Of a stretch of DNA of 13,243 nt, positions 6,660 to 12,137 are shown in pieces. Origin of the DNA: Anaerolineae bacterium (GTDB lineage Bacteria > Chloroflexota > Anaerolineae > B4-G1 > SLSP01); the NCBI GenBank assembly GCA_021107605.1, contig JAIOSN010000207.1:1-13243 (forward strand), written 5' to 3'. The notes beneath the pieces are model-generated. The model was given only the letters and a program-made list of their open reading frames with translations. It searched no databases and was not told the origin of the DNA. The translations under genes and the position numbers were made by a program. Positions within the stretch are counted from its first letter, which is position 1. Every line of letters starts with the position of its first letter.

Positions 6660-7288
6660 GCACTCCTATCCTTCCTATCCAGCAGCCAGCAAGTATCGCA
6701 GAAGCGGCAGCGATATTGCGGGCCGGGGAATTGATTGGTATCCCCACCGAGACGGTCTATGGCGTGGCCGCCGCTCCTTGCTGCCAAGCATCTGAACTGC
6801 TCTTGCACCGGTTCTATGATGCGGATTCCTGGCCAGCCTTACCGTTGCTGCTCGCCCCTGAAGTACCTCTGGCTCATCTAGCTCGCTCCAATCAGTGGGC
6901 GGAACGCTTGCGTAATTATTTCTGGCCCGGCCCTCTCACATTGCTCCTTCCCGCAATCGCGGATTTCCCCTTTGCGCTGCCCACTCCGTGTGTGGCAAAG
7001 CGCGTCCCGGATTACGCGCCGCTCTGGCCGCTGCTCCGCGCTCTGGGCGGGGTTTTGATCGTGGGGCGGGCAGCTCATACCGGCTATCCTCCGGCCATCA
7101 CGGCCCAGGAAGTCGCAGAGCAGCTGGCGGATGACGTGGCACTCATCCTAGATGGCGGGCGGGCCCTCTTTGGCCTCCCTTCCACCGTAGTTGATTGTAT
7201 CGTCTCGCCACCGCGCATCGTGCAACGTGGCATCATCTCCGCTCCAGAAATAATGGCGGTCCTTCAACGCTCCGAAGAGAGAAATTGA
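6656..7288 (+). CDS. Divergent Sua5/YciO/YrdC family protein lacking KxR and SxN
   Basis: A 210-residue homologue of the TsaC/Sua5 enzymes that make threonylcarbamoyl-AMP for the t6A37 modification of tRNA. Family landmarks present are GELIGIPTETVYGVAA (24-39), WPGPLTLLLP (90-99), KRVPDYAPL (115-123), ITAQEVAEQL (148-157) and LDGGRALFGLPSTVVD (165-180). The nucleotide-binding KxR motif expected near residues 52-58 is absent (RFYDADSWPALP). The SxN motif expected before the AITAQEV segment reads AAH (139-141). It may therefore be inactive as a TC-AMP synthase or have another role. The start is the ATG overlapping the HAD stop (ATGA, 6656-6659); a longer in-frame extension to 6512 would lie wholly inside the HAD gene. 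The stop overlaps the next ATG by 1 nt (TGATG). Confidence 0.82.
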   Translation: MSTPILPIQQPASIAEAAAILRAGELIGIPTETVYGVAAAPCCQASELLLHRFYDADSWPALPLLLAPEVPLAHLARSNQWAERLRNYFWPGPLTLLLPAIADFPFALPTPCVAKRVPDYAPLWPLLRALGGVLIVGRAAHTGYPPAITAQEVAEQLADDVALILDGGRALFGLPSTVVDCIVSPPRIVQRGIISAPEIMAVLQRSEERN

Positions 7289-9174
7289 TGGGGACGACTG
7301 TCACGCGGAAACGCTATTGGAGTTGGAGCGTGCTGTTGGTGGTCTTATTGTTGGGGACGGGCCTCCGTTTTTACCGGCTGGATGCGCAATCTTTCTGGAA
7401 CGACGAGGGGAATACCGCGCGCCTGGTCGAGCGTACCATCCCGCTAATTATCGCCGGCGCCGGCGGCGATATCCACCCGCCAGGGTACTATCTGCTGCTG
7501 CACGGCTGGCAAAAGTTGGCAGGCAATTCCGAGTTCGCGTTGCGGAGTTTCTCGGCGCTCGCCGGCATTCTGACTGTGGCGGTGACGGCCGCCCTAGGCC
7601 AAAAGGTAGGGGGGCGATTGACAGCTCTCGGAGCCGCGTTTGGTCTAGCTTGTCAGCCGCTGGCTGTCTACTATAGCCAAGAGGCGCGGATGTATGCGCT
7701 CTTGGGTTTACTCGCTGCGCTGACGCTCTGGGCCGCCGCGCAATTCTTTGGCGGAGAGCGCGCCGCCTTGTTTTGGTTATGGCTGACGCTCTCTCTGGGA
7801 CTCTACACCCATTACGCTTACGCCTTCGTGATTCTGGGCATCAACGCGGCATTTTTGGGAATCTGGCTTTCCCAACATCCTCTCCGCTGGCGGGTGCTAC
7901 GAAATTGGATATTCACGCAGCTACTGGCGGGGGTGACATTCCTCCCCTGGCTACCGCATCTCTTCAACGTCGCCAGCTGGCGTCCCCCTGATCTAGACCC
8001 CGGCGGCGCGCTCCAAGAGATGACACACGCGCTCTTGACCGGCATCACGTTGCCGGCGGAAGAAGGCGGCTATTTGCTGCCGGTCGTCGTGCTCTTACTG
8101 GGATTGGCCTTCTGGTGTCGCTCTCGCGCTCCCTTCATCAAATGGAGCGCGTTCCTGATGAGCGTGTTACCGCTCGGGTTGATCGCTGCCGGCGGCATCT
8201 ACCGGCCGGCCTATCTCAAATTCCTGCTGGTCTCCAGCGCGCCACTCGCCGTGATATTGGCGCTCCCGTTGAGCAGATGTCAGCGGTCAGAGCTCACGCG
8301 CTGCTCATTTAGCCGGTGCCTGATCGTGCTGCTCCTCCTCGGGGCCTGGTTGCCGCCGCAAATCACCGCTCTTCACAATCTCTACTTTGAGCCGCAATAC
8401 GCCCGTGCTGACTATCGCGGCATTGCAGCCCAGATCGCTGCTAGGGCAGGGCCTCAGGACGGTATCATCCTCAGCGCGCCCAATCAGTGGGAGGTCTTCA
8501 CCTACTACTACCAGGGGCCGCTGACCGTTTATCCGGCTCCCTATCACCCCACGCCAGAGGTAGCCGACGCTTGGAGCGACGAGCTGCTACAAGCTGCCCA
8601 TCCACGGCTCTTCGTTCTCTACTGGGGAGACGGGGAATCTGATCCAGAGCGGCATATTGAGCGCCGCCTGGCAGAGCGAACCTACAAGATCCAAGAGAGT
8701 TGGATTTCTGATCTGCGTCTGGCACAATATGGCACGGCTCCACTACCGGAGAGTCCTGAGATCCAGATCGCGGCGCAGATAGGCGCAGATATCCATTTGG
8801 AGGGATATAGTCTCGCGGGGCAGTCAACCTTCACCGCCGGAGAGGTGGCGCCGGTGACGCTCTTTTGGCGGAGCGACCAGCCGTTGGATGAGCGGCTCAA
8901 GGTCTTTATACATCTCGTCGGCGCTGACGGTGTGCCGGTAGCCCAAACCGACGCGGAGCCGGTAGGGGGCTTACATTCCACCGACAATTGGATGGCGGGA
9001 AAGCGCATCATAGATCGACATGGCATCTTGCTACCGCCAGAACTTCCCGCCGGCAACTACACGCTGCAAACCGGATTATATTGGTTTTCCGGCGAGCGGT
9101 TGCCCATCACCAGAGCCGGGGAGCCAAACGGGGAGACGCTTACGCTGGGTGAGATAATGGTCAACGCGGAGTAG
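7288..9174 (+). CDS. GT39-type membrane glycosyltransferase with C-terminal soluble domain
   Basis: A 628-residue polytopic membrane protein of the dolichyl/undecaprenyl-phosphate-sugar transferase type (ArnT/PMT-like GT-C fold). These enzymes transfer a lipid-linked sugar to an acceptor on the outer face of the membrane. After the first membrane helix (11-24) comes the first-loop motif FWNDEG (36-41), whose acidic pair is the expected catalytic site, then IHPPGYYLLLHGWQKL (62-77), typical of this family. Hydrophobic helices continue to about residue 362. The rest is soluble; the last ~105 residues (from about VTLFWRSDQPL, 523) look like a beta-sandwich. The start at 7288, overlapping the previous stop (TGATG), is preferred; the longer open frame to 7195 lies inside the upstream gene. 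Donor and acceptor are unknown. It is the last gene of the operon, 44 nt before a strong hairpin. Confidence 0.87.
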   Translation: MGTTVTRKRYWSWSVLLVVLLLGTGLRFYRLDAQSFWNDEGNTARLVERTIPLIIAGAGGDIHPPGYYLLLHGWQKLAGNSEFALRSFSALAGILTVAVTAALGQKVGGRLTALGAAFGLACQPLAVYYSQEARMYALLGLLAALTLWAAAQFFGGERAALFWLWLTLSLGLYTHYAYAFVILGINAAFLGIWLSQHPLRWRVLRNWIFTQLLAGVTFLPWLPHLFNVASWRPPDLDPGGALQEMTHALLTGITLPAEEGGYLLPVVVLLLGLAFWCRSRAPFIKWSAFLMSVLPLGLIAAGGIYRPAYLKFLLVSSAPLAVILALPLSRCQRSELTRCSFSRCLIVLLLLGAWLPPQITALHNLYFEPQYARADYRGIAAQIAARAGPQDGIILSAPNQWEVFTYYYQGPLTVYPAPYHPTPEVADAWSDELLQAAHPRLFVLYWGDGESDPERHIERRLAERTYKIQESWISDLRLAQYGTAPLPESPEIQIAAQIGADIHLEGYSLAGQSTFTAGEVAPVTLFWRSDQPLDERLKVFIHLVGADGVPVAQTDAEPVGGLHSTDNWMAGKRIIDRHGILLPPELPAGNYTLQTGLYWFSGERLPITRAGEPNGETLTLGEIMVNAE

Positions 9175-9217
9175 TTGTCTCTAGATTTTCTATGGTGATG
9201 GTATTTCTTAATAAGCA

Positions 9218-9247
9218 AAGGCTCCTGGGGATTTCCCCAGGAGCCTT
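9218..9247. terminator. Bidirectional terminator between convergent genes
   Basis: A perfect 13-bp stem, AAGGCTCCTGGGG (9218-9230) with CCCCAGGAGCCTT (9235-9247), around an ATTT loop. It lies between the ends of the GT39-type gene (9174) and rpsU (9271), which face each other. The T-tracts are weak on both sides (CTAAATAT on plus, TGCTTATTAAG on minus), but the stem is very stable and the A/T pairs at its base supply some U on either strand. Confidence 0.85.
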
Positions 9248-9270
9248 CTAAATATAACCACAATACCGGC

Positions 9271-9480
9271 TTAGTACCTTCCGCCTTTATTCTTATCGCG
9301 GCGGGGCTTGCTCATCTTGCGCACGGCTTTACGTCGCTCAATGCGATCCTTTTCACCTTTGGTGATAAAGTAACGGCGTTTTTTCATCTCGCTCTTAATG
9401 CGATCTTTTGTTACTCGTTTGCGAAAGCGCTTGATCAGCTGATCGGTGGATTCACCGGGTCGTCGCTTTACAAAAGTCAT
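9271..9480 (-). CDS. rpsU: 30S ribosomal protein bS21
   Basis: Small ribosomal subunit protein bS21, which binds the 30S platform near the 3' end of 16S rRNA. Its 69 residues are within the usual 58-71. The sequence carries the family pattern: RRPGESTDQLIKRFRKRV (6-23), then EMKKRRYFITKGEKDRIERR (31-50), and a basic Lys/Arg-rich tail. Shine-Dalgarno AGGGGG lies about 10 nt before the ATG at 9480. The gene stands alone, not with dnaG-rpoD or yqeY, and has its own promoter and a ~208-nt leader with a terminator-like hairpin, so conditional expression is likely. Confidence 0.96.
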   Translation of the reverse strand: MTFVKRRPGESTDQLIKRFRKRVTKDRIKSEMKKRRYFITKGEKDRIERRKAVRKMSKPRRDKNKGGRY

Positions 9481-9688
9481 TCGTTTCTCACCCCCTCTCC
9501 AAAAACTATAATACCAAAAACCTGGTCTTCAGGAGCCTTAACAATGAGACCAGGTCGGGGTGCAAAATACCAACGAGCAGACTTTCATCAGAAATTCCGG
9601 TTGATAAAGCAGTTCTAGAACTACCCAAGAGACCCAAATGATCTCCTGATTTCGCGCGACCACAGAACCAGATCAGGGCTCCTATAGC
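9481..9688 (-). promoter_or_regulatory. Putative rpsU leader RNA with attenuator-like hairpin
   Basis: The leader from the inferred transcription start (about 9688) to the rpsU ATG is about 208 nt. Near its end (reading the minus strand) a perfect 9-bp stem, ACCTGGTCT with AGACCAGGT (plus coordinates 9547-9555 and 9520-9528), is followed by TTTTGG, so it resembles an intrinsic terminator placed before the Shine-Dalgarno. A segment at the leader's 5' end, ATCTGGTTCT (9673-9664), can pair with the same AGACCAGGT arm, leaving one bulge. A second segment, AGGAGCC (9683-9677), is complementary to GGCTCCT (9537-9531) in the hairpin loop. These competing pairings suggest attenuation, perhaps by bS21 itself. 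It could instead be a separate ~170-nt small RNA. Confidence 0.45.
9520..9555 (-). terminator. Terminator-like hairpin inside the rpsU leader
   Basis: The arms 9547-9555 and 9520-9528 form a perfect 9-bp stem with an 18-nt loop. On the minus strand the stem is followed by TTTT (9519-9516), and the last stem base is also T. It lies about 35 nt upstream of the rpsU start codon. Confidence 0.55.
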
Positions 9689-9694
9689 CATCAC

Positions 9695-9722
9695 ATTCTA
9701 ACTTGTTTTAACTGGTTGTCAA
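9695..9722 (-). promoter_or_regulatory. Sigma-70-type promoter of rpsU
   Basis: On the minus strand a perfect -35 TTGACA (9722-9717) is followed after 16 nt by TAGAAT (9700-9695), five of six matches to TATAAT. This predicts a start near 9688. It directly abuts the octamer repeat array, which begins at 9723. Confidence 0.75.
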
Positions 9723-9842
9723 ACGAGAGAACGAGAAAGCGATAAGGCGAAAAAGCGATAAGGCGAAAAAGCGATAAGGCGAGAAAGCGAGAAAGCGAGA
9801 AAGCGAGAAAGCGAGAAAGCGAACAGGCGAGTGAGCGATAAA
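9723..9842. repeat. Tandem octamer array (consensus GCGAGAAA)
   Basis: Fifteen consecutive 8-bp units run from 9723 with no slip in register: ACGAGAGA, ACGAGAAA, then GCGATAAG alternating with GCGAAAAA (five units, 9739-9778), then five identical GCGAGAAA (9779-9818), then GCGAACAG, GCGAGTGA and GCGATAAA. The array fills the space between the rpsU promoter and the LysM gene. No protein is supported on either strand. The rest of the spacer, 9843-9962, holds no gene. Confidence 0.9.
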
Positions 9843-9936
9843 GCGCGTTGCCTGTGCAGACCGCACGGTTGCCATGTCAAGTCAAATGATAAAGCTACCA
9901 CAGGCAAATGCACTTTCAACTTTGCTGGTTTGCGGT

Positions 9937-9942
9937 TAAAAT
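9937..9942 (+). promoter_or_regulatory. Possible -10 element for the LysM gene
   Basis: TAAAAT at 9937-9942 lies 20 nt before the ATG at 9963, just ahead of a G-rich Shine-Dalgarno region (GGTGGGGGGAAG). The -35 is poor (TTTCAA at 9914-9919). Confidence 0.3.
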
Positions 9943-9962
9943 AGTTGGGTGGGGGGAAGATT

Positions 9963-10961
9963 ATGAAAAAAAGTTTAGTGCGCTTAGGGAGTGTGTTACT
10001 GTTCGGGTTCTTGATACTGGGGATGGTGCTGGGCAATGTCCGGCTGGCGCAATTGGATCTGGCTCTGGTGCGCACGCGCCCCACGTACTACTCGCTAGCC
10101 TCCACAGCGACATTTTTTCCCACGGCAGAACCGGAGATGCCTCCCCCCGTGGCAAGTGCGACTCTGCCCTGCACGCCCACTCCGCGGTCCGTGCTGTTTA
10201 AGCAGTGCGTGCCGCCGGATGATTGGCTGCCCTATGCGGTACAGCCCGGCGACACGCTCATCTCGCTGGCTTGGCGGGCGTATGTTAAGTCCTACGTCTT
10301 GATGCGCAATAACTGTCTGACCACAAATCTGATCGTGGTCGGTGAAGTGCTCTATCTCCCGCCCGGTGCGGTGCGTACTCCCACGCCCCAACCAGCGCGC
10401 TGTGGCCCACGGCTCGATTGGCGCGTGGCTTACGTGAGTCAGGGTGACACGCTCTACCGGTTGGCTATCCGTTACGGCACCACCCCCGCGGAGATCCGCT
10501 GGGCCAATTGCCTCTGGGGGGACAGTATCTACGTTGGCCAGCCGCTCTATCTCCCCGCCCGCATGGTGATCACGCCGACCTGGACACCTTCGGCGACGCC
10601 GACGCTCATACCGCCGACTTTCACCGCCACACCATCACCCACACCATCCACAATTGTCACCCCGACACCGTCTATCACCATCACGCCCACGGTTACGCTT
10701 ACTCCCACCCACACAGTGACGCCGACTAACACGCCCACGCCGGTAATCAGCGCCACGGCAACTCTCACGCCGACGCTTACCTCTTCCCCGACGCCGACCA
10801 CGACGCCGACCACGACGTTCACGCCCACACCGGCCGAGAGTCAGTCGCCTACGCCCACCGCGAAGCCTACCGCCACCTACACGCCCAGCCCTACTGCTAA
10901 GCCACAACCCGCGAATGAGAAGAGAGATCCATTTTACAAGTTAGCTTTAGTGATGTGCTAG
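9963..10961 (+). CDS. Secreted or anchored LysM protein with Thr/Pro-rich tail
   Basis: A 332-residue cell-surface protein, probably a peptidoglycan binder. An N-terminal hydrophobic helix (8-24) acts as signal or anchor. LysM 1 spans about 90-134 (AVQPGDTLISLA ... VGEVLYLPP) and LysM 2 about 154-198 (YVSQGDTLYRLAIRYG ... VGQPLYLP). Each module has a cysteine just before it and one in an N-C motif inside (C82/C118 and C147/C183), with equal 36-residue spacing, suggesting a disulfide in each. From about 203 to 318 the chain is almost entirely Thr, Pro, Ser and Ala, a likely wall-spanning and possibly O-glycosylated stalk. It ends RDPFYKLALVMC. The ATG at 9963 follows a purine-rich ribosome site; a TTG at 9945 is in frame but lies within that site. 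The lipoprotein gene starts 1 nt after the stop. Confidence 0.85.
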   Translation: MKKSLVRLGSVLLFGFLILGMVLGNVRLAQLDLALVRTRPTYYSLASTATFFPTAEPEMPPPVASATLPCTPTPRSVLFKQCVPPDDWLPYAVQPGDTLISLAWRAYVKSYVLMRNNCLTTNLIVVGEVLYLPPGAVRTPTPQPARCGPRLDWRVAYVSQGDTLYRLAIRYGTTPAEIRWANCLWGDSIYVGQPLYLPARMVITPTWTPSATPTLIPPTFTATPSPTPSTIVTPTPSITITPTVTLTPTHTVTPTNTPTPVISATATLTPTLTSSPTPTTTPTTTFTPTPAESQSPTPTAKPTATYTPSPTAKPQPANEKRDPFYKLALVMC

Positions 10962-10962
10962 A

Positions 10963-11949
10963 ATGCGCAGCAGAATCGGTTTTGCTATAATAAGTTTACT
11001 CTTGATCAGCAGTTTGGCGTGTTCCGTGAGTGGTCAGGTGGACGTTGACGGCCCGCTGGCCACAACGGAAGAGACAACTGAAAGCACTCCCGCGACCACG
11101 TCTGCCGTAGCGCCCACCGCGTGGCCCACGCCCACCGTGTGGCCGGCGCCGCCAACGGAAGAGACAACTGGAAGCACTCCCCCGCCGACCGCGGAGCGGC
11201 CCACGCCCACCGCGTGGCTCACGCCCACCGCGTGGCTCACGCCCACCGCGTGGCCCACGCCGCCAGAGGAACCAGTCGAGTTTCCTACCGAGATTCCCGC
11301 TGGCAGCGACCCTCTGAAGATGGCCGCTGCGGAGATCCCAGAGTTGACGATTGCCACGTTGGATCCAACCGCGGGAGGACTGGGTAATTTGGGAACCTTT
11401 CGCCAACGTCTCAGCGTGCAATTCACGGAGCAAGGAAGGATGGGCATGCACATCTATGAGGCGGTCGTCAATCCATCACAAGCTGCCATGCAGATCACAT
11501 TGCGCGCTGAAGGGCCGAAGGCTCAATATCTACCCTCCAATCAACTCCAGTTTGTCTGGATCGGCAACCGGGCTTGGGTAAAAGTAGGGAATCAACCGTG
11601 GCTACCGGTGCCGAAGGAGGTGGCGACCACTCAATTCGATGAGCTGGTTTTTGAAGTTGGTGATTTTCTGCCTTACGTGCCCGCTTTCACGCACGTTGGT
11701 GAAGAGAACATCAACGGAATCGCGACCGTGCATTACCATTACGCTGCCAACGATCTGCCTGTTGAGTGTGGAACTGTGAACGGGGCCGGCGACATCTACA
11801 TCGCTCTGCAAGGCGGTTACGTGGTGCGCTATACTTTTACCGGCAGCGGCACTTTCGAGGGCTACTACGCGGGCGCCGGTGATATCATGTTTGTGTACGA
11901 TACCTACGATGTGGGTGCGGCGATTGATATCCAACCGCCCCTGCGCTGA
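10963..11949 (+). CDS. Putative lipoprotein with low-complexity linker and LolA/LppX-like domain
   Basis: A 328-residue predicted lipoprotein. The N-terminus MRSRIGFAIISLLLISSLAC has a basic start and hydrophobic core, with C20 as the likely lipidated cysteine; Ser at -3 is not ideal for a lipobox. Residues about 30-110 are a Thr/Pro/Trp-rich linker with repeated TEETT and PTAW units, encoded by near-identical DNA repeats. The folded domain, about 125-328, has alternating beta segments (GMHIYEAVVNPSQAAMQITL, LQFVWIGNRAWVKVGNQPW, INGIATVHYHYAANDL, GGYVVRYTFTGSGTFEGYY), which resemble the LolA/LppX/LprG-like lipoprotein fold; this is a weak structural guess. It starts 1 nt after the LysM gene, so the pair is probably one unit. 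Function is unknown. Confidence 0.72.
   Translation: MRSRIGFAIISLLLISSLACSVSGQVDVDGPLATTEETTESTPATTSAVAPTAWPTPTVWPAPPTEETTGSTPPPTAERPTPTAWLTPTAWLTPTAWPTPPEEPVEFPTEIPAGSDPLKMAAAEIPELTIATLDPTAGGLGNLGTFRQRLSVQFTEQGRMGMHIYEAVVNPSQAAMQITLRAEGPKAQYLPSNQLQFVWIGNRAWVKVGNQPWLPVPKEVATTQFDELVFEVGDFLPYVPAFTHVGEENINGIATVHYHYAANDLPVECGTVNGAGDIYIALQGGYVVRYTFTGSGTFEGYYAGAGDIMFVYDTYDVGAAIDIQPPLR
11063..11256 (+). repeat. Minisatellite repeats within the lipoprotein linker
   Basis: Two 29-bp copies at 11063-11091 and 11153-11181 differ at one base (A or G at 11081/11171) and encode TEETT(E/G)STP. Three 18-bp copies of ACGCCCACCGCGTGGCTC lie at 11203-11220, 11221-11238 and 11239-11256 (one base change in the last) and encode TPTAWL/P. 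All preserve the reading frame. Confidence 0.9.
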
Positions 11950-12000
11950 AAATACAAAGATTTCACGTTACTACTCAGCCACCCTGTAAAATTCAAGAGC

Positions 12001-12051
12001 GGACGCAGATTCGCGCAGATGAAAGCAAAAAATCGGCGTTTATCTGCGTCC
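12001..12051. repeat. Dispersed palindromic repeat, copy B
   Basis: GGACGCAGAT (12001-12010) and ATCTGCGTCC (12042-12051) form a perfect 10-bp inverted repeat around 31 nt. The internal sequence and right end match the repeat at 3863-3907. It lies in the 188-nt spacer between the lipoprotein gene and galE. No T-run follows, so it is not a typical terminator. No clear galE promoter was seen in the rest of the spacer. Confidence 0.75.
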
Positions 12052-12137
12052 TGGAGGGTATCTGGCTACGTTCTACCTGGGGCTAGCCGAGTAGTAACTT
12101 GATAGTCAACTATTGCTAAACAGCAGAGGGAGGAACT

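Noticed and set aside
7195..7287. Upstream extension of the GT39-type gene
   Set aside because: This part lies inside the YrdC-like gene in another frame and does not read like a signal or membrane segment; the ATG at 7288 overlaps the stop as at other junctions in the operon.
9506..9694. 62-codon minus-strand open frame in the rpsU leader, considered as a leader peptide
   Set aside because: Its ATG falls at the edge of the -10 element, upstream of the expected transcription start, and it has no ribosome site; the sequence shows no codon clustering typical of leader peptides.
9723..9842. Octamer array considered as a CRISPR array
   Set aside because: Units are 8 bp with no spacers and no cas genes nearby.
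9945..9962. TTG start for the LysM gene six codons upstream
   Set aside because: Those codons are the G-rich ribosome-binding region itself, and ATG-AAA-AAA at 9963 begins a normal signal or anchor segment.
9719..10084. Minus-strand open frame of 121 codons with repeated Ser-Leu-Ser-Arg and Phe-Ala-Phe-Ser
   Set aside because: It is a translation of the octamer array and the start of the LysM gene in antisense; no ribosome site and pure repeat composition.
10547..10907. Gly/Val-rich and Arg/Gly-rich minus-strand open frames
   Set aside because: Antisense shadows of the Thr/Pro-rich (ACNCCN) coding stretch of the LysM protein; composition follows from that repeat.
12001..12051. Inverted repeat after the lipoprotein gene taken as a terminator
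   Set aside because: The 10-bp arms are 31 nt apart and no T-run follows; its match to another spacer favours a repeat element.
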